Part shown: piece after piece, positions 14,506 through 23,015 of the stretch
Position numbering within the stretch: the stretch's first letter is position 1
Layout: the number at the start of each line of letters is the position of its first letter
Source: Patulibacter brassicae
GTDB taxonomy: Bacteria > Actinomycetota > Thermoleophilia > Solirubrobacterales > Solirubrobacteraceae
DNA: 64,000 nt
Direction: 5' to 3'
Assembly (NCBI RefSeq): GCF_033949425.1
Contig: NZ_JAXAVX010000014.1
Span: 14,485 to 78,484, forward strand
Position numbers and translations under genes: made by a program
The notes under the pieces: model-generated
Database searches by the model: none
What the model saw: only the letters and a program-made list of their open reading frames with translations
What the model was told of the DNA's origin: nothing

Positions 14506-15843
14506 TCAGTCCTTGAACGGATCGACGGTGTCGGCGGGGGCCATCGCCACGCCGATCGGCGTCAGCCGGTGCAGGACCTCGATCGTGTCGGCGTGCGCCG
14601 CCAGGACGTGGTCCAGCCGCTTGTACGCCGCCGGGGCCTCGTCGGCGGCGCCGCCCCGCAGCTCGATCCCGCCGCCCGCGAGCTCGGCCTGGACGGCGGC
14701 GAAGTCGATCGCCCCCGTCCGGACGCGGCCCCGGCGCTTCACCATCCGCCCGTCGGGGTGGTCCGGGCAGCAGGTGAAGCGGTCGTTCTGCGTCAGGCCC
14801 GCGCGCTCGCGCGCGTCGCGGAACGCGCCCATGGAGACCCAGAACGGGCAGTCCCGCGCCGAGCACTCCATCCGGTTGGCGAGCCGGCCCGCCGCCTGCG
14901 TGCGGGACATCACTCGGCCCGCCCCGTGGACCGTCGACGCCAGCAGCGCGTCGGTCCCGACGCCCTCCCGGCCGCGGAGGATCACCGACGGCTCGCCCAT
15001 CGTCGCGCCGACGAACCCCTCCTGGCCCGGGAACGCCGGGGTGCAGCCCTTGCGGACGACCCAGGCGTCGACGCCGTGGTGGCGCTCGCGCCACGCGTAG
15101 TTGTGATGGTTGTGGACCTCGTGCGTCGCCCGCGCCCCGAGGATCTCGAGGACCTTGTCGACGATGACGTCGCGCCCCGCGTACGCGTAGGCGCCTGCGA
15201 GCTCCATCGCCGCGACGTACGCCTGACCGATCTCGGAGTCGTCGGGCAGGAGCGTCGGCGGCGCGTCCATCTCGCCGTCCGGCGCACGGTCCGTGAAGGA
15301 CCCGCCCGCCGCCATCGAGAGGAACCCCGACGCCGTGCGGTGACCGAACCCCCGCGAGCCGAAGTGGACGCCGACCCAGGCGAACCCGTCGTCGCCCGCG
15401 AAGAGGTCGACGTAGTGGTTGCCCGCGCCGACCGTGCCGAGCTGCTTGCGCGCGGACGGCAGGAGCGCCCGCTGGGGCCGGAACGCGGCGTCGGCGATCG
15501 CGTCGAGCACCGGGTGGTCGACCGGCTCGTCGTTCTTGCGGCCGACACCGAACGAGATCCGGGCGAAGACCTCGTCCATGACCTTCGGCAGGAGCGGCAG
15601 CAGGTCGTCCGTCCGGACGTCGGTCCGCACGGCCTTGTTGCCGCAGCCGATGTCGTAGCCGACGCCGGACGGCGACACGTGGTCGGGGTAGGCGATCGCG
15701 CCGCCGATCGGCTGCGAGTAGCCGACGTGGCCGTCGGCGCACAGCACGCCGGCGACCGCGTCACCGGCCCGAGCGCAGCGCTCCAGCTGCGCGACGGCCC
15801 GGTCGTCGACGTCCCCGCGGACGGTGATCGGGATCTCGTTCAT
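14506..15843 (-). CDS. rtcB: RtcB-family RNA ligase
   Basis: RtcB joins RNA ends carrying a 2',3'-cyclic phosphate or 3'-phosphate to a 5'-OH, using GTP and manganese. The 445 residues show CADGHVGYSQPIGGAIAYPD, GVGYDIGCGNKAVRTDV (the metal-binding Asp and Cys), NHYVDLFAGDD, VHFGSRGFGHR, and HNHHNYAWRERHHG. Near the end, STVHGAGRVMSRTQA contains the His that becomes guanylylated in the family. All key residues are present. Neither RtcA nor RtcR is nearby. GATGCT (minus strand, 15855-15850) ends 6 nt before the ATG. Confidence 0.93.
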   Translation of the reverse strand: MNEIPITVRGDVDDRAVAQLERCARAGDAVAGVLCADGHVGYSQPIGGAIAYPDHVSPSGVGYDIGCGNKAVRTDVRTDDLLPLLPKVMDEVFARISFGVGRKNDEPVDHPVLDAIADAAFRPQRALLPSARKQLGTVGAGNHYVDLFAGDDGFAWVGVHFGSRGFGHRTASGFLSMAAGGSFTDRAPDGEMDAPPTLLPDDSEIGQAYVAAMELAGAYAYAGRDVIVDKVLEILGARATHEVHNHHNYAWRERHHGVDAWVVRKGCTPAFPGQEGFVGATMGEPSVILRGREGVGTDALLASTVHGAGRVMSRTQAAGRLANRMECSARDCPFWVSMGAFRDARERAGLTQNDRFTCCPDHPDGRMVKRRGRVRTGAIDFAAVQAELAGGGIELRGGAADEAPAAYKRLDHVLAAHADTIEVLHRLTPIGVAMAPADTVDPFKD

Positions 15844-15900
15844 GCCCCGAGCATCGCCGGTGGCCGGCCCTCGCGGAACGCCGGGAGCGCGCCGGCCGAG

Positions 15901-16010
15901 GGTTCGATTCGCGCCAGGTCGGTTCGAGCCCGCCCGACCCGCGGAGGGTTCGAACCCTTCGGGCGGGAACCCCCACGGGGTTTGCGGAGCCGGCGCGCGA
16001 TCACTAGGGT
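15901..16010 (+). promoter_or_regulatory. Three GGTTCGA motifs and the promoter of the small ORF
   Basis: GGTTCGA occurs at 15901, 15921 and 15947, the last within the palindrome AGGGTTCGAACCCT. TAGGGT at 16005-16010 ends 10 nt before the ATG at 16021. The motifs could be operator sites for the small-ORF operon. They look like tRNA T-arms but no tRNA folds around them. Confidence 0.4.
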
Positions 16011-16020
16011 CCTTCGGGTC

Positions 16021-16170
16021 ATGTTCTCGACCTGGCAGAGCCACACGCGCTGCAGCGACGCCCCGACGGGCGCCGCCGCCATCGCGTTCGCCCTGGCCGG
16101 GGGCATGCAGCTCGACGCGCGACCGCGACCCGAGCACCGGCACCCCATCACGTTCACGCACACCGTCTAA
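16021..16170 (+). CDS. Small ORF, 49 residues, unknown function
   Basis: This short frame encodes MFSTWQSHTRCSDAPTGAAA and continues with a small hydrophobic stretch (IAFALAGGM) and a His/Arg/Pro-rich tail. It is not recognised. Support for coding is contextual: a TAGGGT hexamer lies 10 nt upstream, as for many genes here, and it lies 16 nt before a larger gene that has its own GGAAGGA ribosome site. It may be a real small protein or a leader peptide for the downstream gene. Confidence 0.4.
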   Translation: MFSTWQSHTRCSDAPTGAAAIAFALAGGMQLDARPRPEHRHPITFTHTV

Positions 16171-16186
16171 GCGGAAGGACCATCGA

Positions 16187-17368
16187 ATGGCTCCCGCGAC
16201 GGTCGCGGGGGTCACGGTCCGGACGGTTCCGTCTCAGACGACGGGGCGCACCCGGGTTGCGTGGAACCGCGACTCGATCATCAACGCGATCCAGGAGTGG
16301 GTCGCCACATACGACGAGCCGCCCCGTGCGGCCGACTGGAACCCGTCCTCGGCCAAGTGGTCCGGCCAGACGTGGCGCGTGGAGCGCTACCGCGACGGCC
16401 GGGCCGACGGCACGCCGTGGCCGTCGCTGAACGCCGCGAAGCGGCCGTTCGGCGGCTCGCTGGCCGAGGCGATCCGGGCCGCGGGGTTCGAGCCCGCCAA
16501 GCCGGGGCCGCGGCGTCGCAGCGACGTCGAGCCCGCGCAGGTCGACCGGTTGCAGATGCCGCCGGAGGTCCGCGTGCTGCTCGACGCCGCGCTCGCCGCG
16601 GCCCGGGACGCCGAGCGGCAGTCCTCGACGCTCCAGGACCGGCTGGACCGCGCGCACGACCGCGCGGTGCGGCTGGCCGAGGAGCGCGACGACGCACGCC
16701 GGCGGGCCGGGGCGCGCGAGGCACGCGAGCGGGTCGCCCAGGACGGCGCGCTGGAGCGGGCCGCGCGGGACCTCCGCCGGGCCGAGGCCCGGATGGAGGC
16801 CGCGCGGGCCGAGGCGGCCGAGTCCCGGACGGCGAGCGAGGCCCTGCGCACGCGGCTGGCACGGGCGGAGTCCTCCGTCGGCGACCTGCGTCGCGAGCGG
16901 CGCGAGCTGCGGGCGCAGCTCGACGAGGCGACGGCCGAGGCCGGCGCGCTCGACGAGCTGCTGCGCGCTGCGCGCGCCGACGCCGAGCGGGTCTCGCGGT
17001 CGGCGGCCGTCGCCCGGTCGCCGGCGAGCGCGGGGGAGGCCCAGGCCTCCGCCGCGGCCGCGATCGCGGTGCGCGACGCGCTGGCCGAGGCCGCGCAGGC
17101 GCGTCGGGATGCGGCCGCCGCCGAGGAGCGGGCCGCCGCCGCGGAACGCGAGCTGCGCGAGACGGTCGCCGCCGTCCGGGGCGAGCCCCGCCGCCTGACC
17201 CGGGACGAGCTGGACCAGTTGCGGGCGGAGAGCCCCGCAGGCCCGGTCGTCCTGGCGGAGGCGCTCGCGGCGCTCACGTCGGCCCGGCGCTCGGCCAACC
17301 CGCACCAGCTGCGGGGGGCCCTGCGCCAGGTCGCCGAGGCGGCGGTCGGCTGGCGCGAGCGGCTCTGA
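16187..17368 (+). CDS. Coiled-coil protein with N-terminal homing-endonuclease-associated repeat
   Basis: The 393 residues begin with one HNH-associated repeat (about residues 25-102): WNRDSIINAIQEWVATYDEP, RAADWNPS, then WPSLNAAKRPFGGSLAEAIR and AAGFEP. That repeat is thought to be a DNA-binding helix-turn-helix module in homing endonucleases and phage proteins. Residues 125-345 form a very long Ala/Arg/Glu-rich coiled coil. No nuclease domain is present, so it may be a DNA-binding structural or regulatory protein. GGAAGGA lies 8 nt before the ATG. A strong hairpin follows the gene. Function is otherwise unknown. Confidence 0.75.
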   Translation: MAPATVAGVTVRTVPSQTTGRTRVAWNRDSIINAIQEWVATYDEPPRAADWNPSSAKWSGQTWRVERYRDGRADGTPWPSLNAAKRPFGGSLAEAIRAAGFEPAKPGPRRRSDVEPAQVDRLQMPPEVRVLLDAALAAARDAERQSSTLQDRLDRAHDRAVRLAEERDDARRRAGAREARERVAQDGALERAARDLRRAEARMEAARAEAAESRTASEALRTRLARAESSVGDLRRERRELRAQLDEATAEAGALDELLRAARADAERVSRSAAVARSPASAGEAQASAAAAIAVRDALAEAAQARRDAAAAEERAAAAERELRETVAAVRGEPRRLTRDELDQLRAESPAGPVVLAEALAALTSARRSANPHQLRGALRQVAEAAVGWRERL

Positions 17369-17377
17369 GGAACCGGC

Positions 17378-17415
17378 GCCGCGGGGGCCCCTTCCCTGAA
17401 GGGAGCCCCCGCGGC
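17378..17415 (+). terminator. Strong hairpin after the coiled-coil gene
   Basis: GCCGCGGGGG (from 17378) pairs with CCCCCGCGGC (to 17415). CCTTC and GAAGG continue the inner stem around a short loop. It starts 10 nt after the stop codon. Confidence 0.7.
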
Positions 17416-17652
17416 GAGCTCCTTGCGGGAGTGCGGTCCGCCAGACGAGGGCGTGCTCGCTCGTCGGCGTCGAGGTCACTGCTTCTACGGAGGCCGCGTT
17501 CGTTCCGACGCGACGATCGCGGATCAGCGTCGACCTGCCAACTCGTTCGGTGAAGACCCTGGTTTCGTGGTCTTCATCGCGCGAGATCTGATCCGACCTC
17601 CCCTTTAGACAAAACATTTTGGAAGAAATGATTTTTCGGGCATAGTTGACCT
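17416..17652 (+). other. Atypical intergenic stretch with an AT-rich patch
   Basis: No gene is supported here. Bases 17602-17640 are strikingly AT-rich in a very GC-rich genome, with CAAAACATTTTG and GATTTTTC runs. CATAGT at 17641-17646 is a -10 candidate 6 nt before the ATG of the AAA ATPase. GCTTCTACGGAGGCCGCG at 17481 resembles a sequence beyond the far end of that gene. Confidence 0.5.
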
Positions 17653-19077
17653 ATGTCGACGTTTCTTGGGCGCACCGAAGAGCTTGCGACCCTGACCGCC
17701 GAGCTCGACGCGATCCGCGAGGACGGCCTGGGACGGTTCATCTGGGTTCACGGTCGACGGCGGGTCGGCAAGTCGCGGCTCGTGCAGGAGCTGTGCAGTC
17801 GCGCGGGCGTCCCGTACTGCTTCTTCCAAGCGCCCGAGCGTGGCCGCGAGGCGGCGCTGGCTGACTTCGTCGACGCCGTCTCCGCCTCGACCTTGCCCGA
17901 CGCCGCGCTGGTAGAGGGCACGAGCTTCGCTCGCTGGGATGCGGCGCTGATCGCCGCGACGCGGGGCGCCACGGCCGAGGCACCGGTCGTGGTCGTGCTC
18001 GACGAGTTGCCGTATCTCGCGGCGGCCGACGACGGGTTCGCGGCCGATCTGCAGCGGGCCTGGGACCGGGCGCTCGAGAGCCTCCCGGTGCTCCTCGTCG
18101 CCATCGGCTCGGACGTCCGGATGATGGAGGAGCTCGTGCGAGCCCACGCGCCGCTGCACGGGCGTCCGACGCGCCTGCTCCGGGTCGCGCCGCTCGACCC
18201 GCGAACGGTCGCCGCGCTCGTCGGTGCCGGTGACGCCCGCGACGCCTTGGAGCGCTACCTCGTCGTCGGCGGTCTTCCGGCGCTCGCCGCTGCCTGGCGC
18301 GGTGCCCGGACACGTCGAGACTTCCTCCGCGACGCGCTGCAAGACGACCAGACGCCGTTCGTCGTCCAAGCGGTGTGGTTGCTGGACGGCGAGCTCGCGT
18401 CGTCCCCGGCGGCCCGGCGCGTGATCGAGACGATCGGCGCGGGCGAGACGGCATTCACCCGGATCGTGCAACGCAGCGGCGTCTCGCAGAGCGGCGTCAT
18501 GAAGGCGCTCGAGCTGCTCGTCGACCGCAAGGGTCTCGTCGAGCGACGATCGCCGCTGGCGGTTCCGCCCCCGGGGAAGAGCGCGAAGTACGTCGTGGCC
18601 GACCCGTACCTGCGCTTCTGGCTGCGATTCGTACGGCCGCACCTCGCGGAGATCACGCGTGGACTGGGCCGGACGGTGGTCGACCGGATCGAGGGCGACT
18701 GGTCGTCCTACGCTGGTCGGGCGATCGAGCCGCTCGTCCGCGAGGCGGTCGAGCGGCTCGCGACAGCAGGCAGCCGGTCGATCCTGGAGGGGACCGCCGC
18801 GGTCGGGGGTTGGTGGCGCCGCGACCACCGGGACGAGGTCGACCTCGTGGGTGCAGACGCCGGCGACCGACCGTCGGCGATCACGTTCGTCGGGTCGGTG
18901 AAGTGGCGCACTGCCAGGCCGTTCGACCGCGAGGACGCTCGGGCGCTCGTCGCGGCGCGCCAGCTCGTCCCTGGGGCTACGCGTGCGTCGCTGGTGGCCG
19001 TCTCCGCTTCGGGATTCGGCGAGCAGTTGGGCATCGACGAACGGTTCACCGCCGAGGACCTCCTCGACGCCTGGTGA
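17653..19077 (+). CDS. AAA ATPase with C-terminal DUF234-type domain
   Basis: The 474 residues start with the archaeal-type ATPase signature FLGRTEELATLTAEL, then Walker A GRRRVGKSRL and Walker B VVVLDELPYLA. A winged-helix segment follows (RIVQRSGVSQSGVMKALELL). The C-terminal part resembles DUF234 (KYVVADPYLRFWLRFV). It ends with RDEVDLVGA and ITFVGSVKW, a spacing like a PD-(D/E)xK nuclease core, though the Glu-x-Lys is degenerate as G-S-V-K. Such ATPases are common in archaea and mobile regions of bacteria, and their roles are unclear. Codon use is less GC-biased than that of its neighbours. It overlaps the convergent small ORF by 32 nt. Confidence 0.85.
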   Translation: MSTFLGRTEELATLTAELDAIREDGLGRFIWVHGRRRVGKSRLVQELCSRAGVPYCFFQAPERGREAALADFVDAVSASTLPDAALVEGTSFARWDAALIAATRGATAEAPVVVVLDELPYLAAADDGFAADLQRAWDRALESLPVLLVAIGSDVRMMEELVRAHAPLHGRPTRLLRVAPLDPRTVAALVGAGDARDALERYLVVGGLPALAAAWRGARTRRDFLRDALQDDQTPFVVQAVWLLDGELASSPAARRVIETIGAGETAFTRIVQRSGVSQSGVMKALELLVDRKGLVERRSPLAVPPPGKSAKYVVADPYLRFWLRFVRPHLAEITRGLGRTVVDRIEGDWSSYAGRAIEPLVREAVERLATAGSRSILEGTAAVGGWWRRDHRDEVDLVGADAGDRPSAITFVGSVKWRTARPFDREDARALVAARQLVPGATRASLVAVSASGFGEQLGIDERFTAEDLLDAW

Positions 19078-19288
19078 CACGTCGTGCCCGCCGGTTCGGC
19101 TCCAGCACCTCGTCGATCCGGTGGCGCAGCCCGTCCGGGTCGGTCGCGGGATACCGGAAGAGTCGCTCGAGCGCCTCGGCGTAGAGCGCTCGGGCTCGCG
19201 CCGGGACGACCAGGCCATCGGCGATCGTCGAGCGGAGGTCGGCCGCATCGGCGTCGATCCGCGACAGCGCCTGGGGGTACGGTTCCAT
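19046..19288 (-). CDS. Hypothetical protein, 80 residues
   Basis: This short frame encodes MEPYPQALSRIDADAADLRS and continues as an amphipathic helical protein (RARALYAEALERLFRYPATD, DGLRHRIDEVLEP), ending in an Arg-rich tail. It is not recognised. The composition looks coding (balanced Leu, Ala, Arg, Asp and Tyr), and the helices are regular, but no promoter or ribosome site is clear. It is convergent to the AAA ATPase gene and overlaps its last 32 nt. It could also be the remnant of a larger gene. Confidence 0.4.
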   Translation of the reverse strand: MEPYPQALSRIDADAADLRSTIADGLVVPARARALYAEALERLFRYPATDPDGLRHRIDEVLEPNRRARRVTRRRGGPRR

Positions 19289-19575
19289 ACGGCGGCTCGT
19301 TACGGAGCCCTCGCGGAGGGCGAACGGTCCGGCTTCTACGAAGAGGCCGCTTTGCGACCAGAGGCACGGCTCGCGAATCGCGCCTGTGATTTGCAGGAGT
19401 TTCGCACGCCGTGGCGAGAGGTCCCGATCGTCGACGCGATTGAGCCGGCTTGAACCGCGCTTCGAACGGGAGAACCAGGCGGGGAGCAGGGAGAACGCTG
19501 GCGCGAGCGTCCCCGGATGTTGGTGCACCACCTGACCGCTCGCGACGTGCTCTCGCGCGGGATCCGCCGTGCCCC
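19289..19575. other. Intergenic stretch, probable decayed DNA
   Basis: No gene is supported in these 287 bases. Base composition is less GC-rich than the flanks. GCTTCTACGAAGAGGCCGC at 19332 matches the sequence at 17481 except for a two-base insertion, so the AAA ATPase gene is flanked by short imperfect direct repeats. Confidence 0.4.
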
Positions 19576-20016
19576 TCACATCGCCAGCGACCGCAGGCGG
19601 AAGGCCGGGTGCCGGTCCGCCTCGGCGGCGAACGCCTCGGGCGGATCGGTTGGCCGCGCATCGAAGAACGGGCGCGTGACGGCGACCTCCTGCGCGTAGG
19701 CGCGCAGGATCGCGCCGGACTCGCCGGCGGGCAGCGGTTCGAGCCCGAGCGTCTCCCGTCGCCGGCCCCGGGCGAGCTCGACCTCGCCGGCGGCGCGGGC
19801 GTTGCGGACCCACGCGACCTCGCCGTAGGGCGCCACGAGGTACTGCTGCCCGTCGCGCTCCACGAGCGTCACCGGGGTCGTGTACCGCTTGCCGGTGCGC
19901 CGCCCGACGACGGTCAGCAGCCAGGTGCGGGGCGGGCCGACGCCGACCCGCAGCCCCGTGCGGACCAGCGCGTTGAGCGCCCGACGGGCGGGGGAGAGGC
20001 GGTACGTGCGGGCCAT
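19576..20016 (-). CDS. Nitroreductase-family deazaflavin-dependent oxidoreductase
   Basis: This 146-residue protein belongs to the DDN/FDOR group, which uses the deazaflavin F420 as cofactor. The key segment is LLTVVGRRTGKRYTTPVTLV (about residues 33-52), with the G-R-x-T-G-x-x-R/Y-x-T-P motif of the family. It is followed by YLVAPYGEVAWVRNARAAGEVEL, where W-x-x-N is conserved. Members reduce nitroaromatics, quinones or unsaturated lipids; the substrate here is unknown. Length is normal. It implies that the organism makes F420. Confidence 0.9.
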   Translation of the reverse strand: MARTYRLSPARRALNALVRTGLRVGVGPPRTWLLTVVGRRTGKRYTTPVTLVERDGQQYLVAPYGEVAWVRNARAAGEVELARGRRRETLGLEPLPAGESGAILRAYAQEVAVTRPFFDARPTDPPEAFAAEADRHPAFRLRSLAM

Positions 20017-20047
20017 CGGAGGATCCTGACCGGGCGCGTCCCAGGGC

Positions 20048-20236
20048 TCATCCGTGCTGGCCCGCAGGCGCCGGGGGGTCGGCGACGGACGCCGCCTCCC
20101 GGTCGAGCTCGGCGACGACGTCCGGCGGCGGCCGGCGGCAACCGCATGCGGCGGCGTGCTCGCGGTGCCACGCGACGCGCTGCTCCCAGGTCGCGCGGGG
20201 CGGCATCGGGTGGGCGGCGTGCCAGTCGCGGTTCAC
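20048..20236 (-). CDS. Small conserved protein with a CGCR motif, unknown function
   Basis: The 62 residues read MNRDWHAAHPMPPRATWEQR and then VAWHREHAAACGCRRPP with a short polar tail. I recognise the pattern W-H-x-x-H-x-M-P...R-x-A-W-H-x-x-H-x-x-x-C-x-C-R from many small uncharacterised bacterial proteins. The conserved His and Cys suggest metal binding, but no function is known to me. It is the last of a minus-strand pair with the nitroreductase-family gene, 31 nt apart. Confidence 0.7.
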   Translation of the reverse strand: MNRDWHAAHPMPPRATWEQRVAWHREHAAACGCRRPPPDVVAELDREAASVADPPAPAGQHG

Positions 20237-20279
20237 GCCACCAGTGTCGTGGGAGGCGCCGGAGCGAGCAAGCGGCCCG

Positions 20280-20285
20280 TACCAT
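20280..20285 (+). promoter_or_regulatory. -10 hexamer TACCAT before the ABC-F gene
   Basis: TACCAT ends 13 nt before ATG 20299. No Shine-Dalgarno site is visible, so a very short or absent leader is likely. Confidence 0.45.
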
Positions 20286-20298
20286 CGGACGTCGACCC

Positions 20299-22314
20299 AT
20301 GGCCGTCCTCATCGCCTCCGACCTGCAGAAGGACATCAACGGCAACCCGCTGTGGCAGGGGCTGTCGTTCAAGCTCGAGCGCCGCGACCGGATGACGCTC
20401 TCCGGCCGCAACGGCGCGGGCAAGACGACGCTGCTGCGGATCCTCGCGGGGCAGACGAACCCCGACGGCGGCGGGCTCTCGTTCGAGAAGAACGCGCGGG
20501 TGATCCTCCACGACCAGCGCCCGCCGCGGGAGCAGGGGATCACGCTCCAGGAGTACGTCACCTCCGGCCGCCAGGACCTCGTCGAGCTCGAGCTGACCCT
20601 GCGGGAGCTCGAGCAGCGGATGGCCGACGGGGACATGGACGTCTTCGACGCCTACTCGAAGGCCCAGACGGAGCTCGAGGCGCTCGGCGGCTACCGCTGG
20701 CGCGACGAGGCGCTGGACATCGTCCGCGGCCTCGGCTTCACCGACGCGGACCTCGACCGCAACCTCGAGACGTTCTCCGGCGGGCAGCTCACGCGTGCCT
20801 CGCTGGCCCGCGCGCTGGCGGCGAAGCCCGACCTGCTGCTGCTCGACGAGCCGACGAACCACCTCGACCTCGAGTCGCTCGAGTGGCTCGAGAAGACGCT
20901 CGTCACGTACGACTCGGCGATCGTCCTCGTCGCCCACGACCGCTGGTTCCTCGAGGCCGTCGGCACGTCGGTGCTCGAGATCGAGGCCGGACGCGGCCGG
21001 TTCTTCAAGGGCACCTGGCACCAGTGGCGCAAGGAGCAGGCGGCCCGCGAGATCGCGCTCGGCAAGGCGATCGCCAAGCAGGAGGCCCAGATCGCGCGGA
21101 TGGAGGACTTCGTCCGCCGCTTCTCCGCGAAGGCGACGAAGGCCCGCCAGGCGCAGTCGCGGGTCAAGCAGCTCAGCAAGATCGAGCGGATCAGCCGCGA
21201 TCCGACCGACGACCGCACGATGGGCTTCCAGTTCAAGAAGCCCGAGCGCGCCGGGAAGATCATCTTCGAGCTCGAGCAGGGCCGGATCGAGGTGCCGCCG
21301 CCGCGCGAGGTCGCCGACCCGAACACCGGTGCTCGGACGATGGTCTCCGCCCCCGACGCGCGCGTCCTGCTGGAGGCCGCCGAGCTCTGGCTCGAGCGCG
21401 GCGAGCACGTGAACCTCGTCGGTCCCAACGGCGTCGGCAAGACGACGCTCATCGAGACCCTCGCGGGCCGCCGGCCGCTCGCCGACGGCACGATCCGGAC
21501 GGGGCACAACGTCCAGATCGGCTACCTCTCCCAGCACGGCGAGGAGCTGCACTTCCCCGGGGCACGCACGGTGATCGAGGCGTGCATAAAGGCGACGGGG
21601 CTGAAGCCGAACGAGGCGCGCTCGCTGCTGGGCAAGTTCCTCTTCTCGGGCGAGGACGCCGAGAAGGAGCTCGACGGGCTCTCCGGCGGCGAGCACAAGC
21701 GCCTCGGGCTGGCGGTCCTCGTCGCCTCGGGGGCGAACGTCCTGATCCTCGACGAGCCGACGAACCACCTCGACATCGAGTCGCGCGAGGCGCTCGAGGC
21801 GGCCCTGGAGTCCTACGAGGGCTCGATGATCATGATCAGCCACGACCGCGCCCTGCTCGAGGCGATCGGGACGCGGACCGTGGCGGTCGAGGACGGCGAG
21901 CTGCACAACTACCTCGGCGGCTGGCAGGAGTACGTCGAGGTCCGCGAGGAGCGCCAGGCGCTCGAGCGCGCCGCGAAGGAGGCCGCGAAGGCCGCGGGCA
22001 CGGCGGCGCCGTCCCGGGGGACGGCATCGGGCGGCAGCACGCGCGAGGAGCGCCCGGCGGCCGGCGGTGGGAAGGCCTCCGCCCCGACGACCGCACCGGC
22101 CAAGCCGCTGTCGAAGAACCGCCGGCGCGAGATCGAGAAGGCCGAGGAGCGGATCGAGCGGGCCGAGCAGGCGCTCTCGGCGCTCGAGGAGGAGCTCGCC
22201 GCCCCCGACGCCTGGGCGACCCCCGAGGCCTCGGCGAAGAACGAGCGGCGGCTCGGCGACGCGCAGGCGAAGGTCGCCGAGCTCTACGACCGGCTCGAGC
22301 AGCTCTCCGCCTGA
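20299..22314 (+). CDS. ABC-F family ATP-binding protein
   Basis: The 671 residues hold two ABC domains and no membrane segments, as in ABC-F ribosome-associated factors (Uup, EttA and antibiotic-protection types). Domain one has Walker A SGRNGAGKTT, signature FSGGQLTRASLA and DEPTNHLDLES. Domain two has VGPNGVGKTT, LSGGEHKRLGLA and DEPTNHLDIES. The charged interdomain linker (RRFSAKATKARQAQSRVKQL) would contact the ribosomal P/E site. A Lys/Glu-rich C-terminal coiled coil (residues 600-671) resembles Uup. A housekeeping translation role is likelier than drug resistance, given no resistance context. The 3' end overlaps the convergent heme protein gene by 31 nt. Confidence 0.92.
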   Translation: MAVLIASDLQKDINGNPLWQGLSFKLERRDRMTLSGRNGAGKTTLLRILAGQTNPDGGGLSFEKNARVILHDQRPPREQGITLQEYVTSGRQDLVELELTLRELEQRMADGDMDVFDAYSKAQTELEALGGYRWRDEALDIVRGLGFTDADLDRNLETFSGGQLTRASLARALAAKPDLLLLDEPTNHLDLESLEWLEKTLVTYDSAIVLVAHDRWFLEAVGTSVLEIEAGRGRFFKGTWHQWRKEQAAREIALGKAIAKQEAQIARMEDFVRRFSAKATKARQAQSRVKQLSKIERISRDPTDDRTMGFQFKKPERAGKIIFELEQGRIEVPPPREVADPNTGARTMVSAPDARVLLEAAELWLERGEHVNLVGPNGVGKTTLIETLAGRRPLADGTIRTGHNVQIGYLSQHGEELHFPGARTVIEACIKATGLKPNEARSLLGKFLFSGEDAEKELDGLSGGEHKRLGLAVLVASGANVLILDEPTNHLDIESREALEAALESYEGSMIMISHDRALLEAIGTRTVAVEDGELHNYLGGWQEYVEVREERQALERAAKEAAKAAGTAAPSRGTASGGSTREERPAAGGGKASAPTTAPAKPLSKNRRREIEKAEERIERAEQALSALEEELAAPDAWATPEASAKNERRLGDAQAKVAELYDRLEQLSA

Positions 22315-23015
22315 CGCGAACCGCGGGCCGGCGGGCGGCCCTCGAGCCAGAGCGGGTCGCGGCGGGGGCGCGCGGCGACGGCCCGCTCGCCTACGGACGC
22401 GTCGCGTCGCGTCGGTCCCGGCCGGCGGGGCGCCGGGCGCGCGGACGGCGGCTGCGTCGCCCGGCGGGCGCGGACCGCGGCGAGGACCACCGCGACCGCG
22501 GTGCCGCCCAGCACCGGCAGCAGGAGCCAGGCGCTGCGTCCGTCGGTGCCCGACCCGATCGCGTGGCCGACCGCGAGCAGGAACGCCACCGTCGTGCACC
22601 GGTGGATGCTGCGCCACCGCGTCGCTCCGATCCGCTTGCGCAGGTAGAAGCTCGGCCCGAGCAGCAGCACGCCGTACCCCGCGATCTGGCCGAACCCGGT
22701 CCAGACGGGCGCGTGGTCGACGGCGAAGGGCACGAGCACCTCGACGACGCTCGGCCGCAGCCAGCCGTCGAACAGCAGCGCGAGGACGTGGACGGCGAGC
22801 GCGCCGATCGCCGCGACGGCGAGCATCTCGTGCACGACCCCGACCTGCTGGCGCAGGTGCGGACGGCGTCGCAGCAGCCCCCCGGCCGAGGCAAGGCCGA
22901 GCCAGACGGTGAGGGTCAGCGCGACGAGCGCGGCGACGCCCGCGGCTCGCGCCGTGAGCCAGGCGGCGTACGCGGTCGGGTCGCGCTGGGCGACGGCGGC
23001 CACCACGGGGCTCAC
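22284..23015 (-). CDS. Ferric-reductase-like di-heme transmembrane protein
   Basis: This 243-residue membrane protein has about six helices. Two helices carry paired histidines: VVHEMLAVAAIGALAVHVL (H-x13-H) and SIHRCTTVAFLLAVGHAIG (H-x12-H). This is the arrangement that binds two b-hemes across the membrane in ferric reductases and MsrQ-like proteins. No cytosolic FAD/NAD domain follows, so electrons must come from a membrane donor. The C-terminus is a polar Arg/Pro tail. GTG 23015 overlaps the stop of the ApbE gene (GTGA). With ApbE and a flavinylation-motif protein it probably passes electrons to an extracytosolic flavin. Confidence 0.82.
   Translation of the reverse strand: MSPVVAAVAQRDPTAYAAWLTARAAGVAALVALTLTVWLGLASAGGLLRRRPHLRQQVGVVHEMLAVAAIGALAVHVLALLFDGWLRPSVVEVLVPFAVDHAPVWTGFGQIAGYGVLLLGPSFYLRKRIGATRWRSIHRCTTVAFLLAVGHAIGSGTDGRSAWLLLPVLGGTAVAVVLAAVRARRATQPPSARPAPRRPGPTRRDASVGERAVAARPRRDPLWLEGRPPARGSRQAESCSSRS

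Noticed and set aside
15890..15970. tRNA-like T-arm sequences (GGTTCGA) on both strands
   Set aside because: No acceptor, D or anticodon stems can be drawn around them and no CCA end fits; kept only as possible operator motifs.
19289..19575. N-terminal extension of the small minus-strand ORF up to 19813
   Set aside because: The extension crosses the atypical intergenic stretch and overlaps the nitroreductase-family gene; composition is not coding-like beyond 19288.
16021..19577. Integrated prophage or complete transposon
   Set aside because: No integrase, transposase, capsid or terminase gene and no clear attachment site; only short imperfect flanking repeats.
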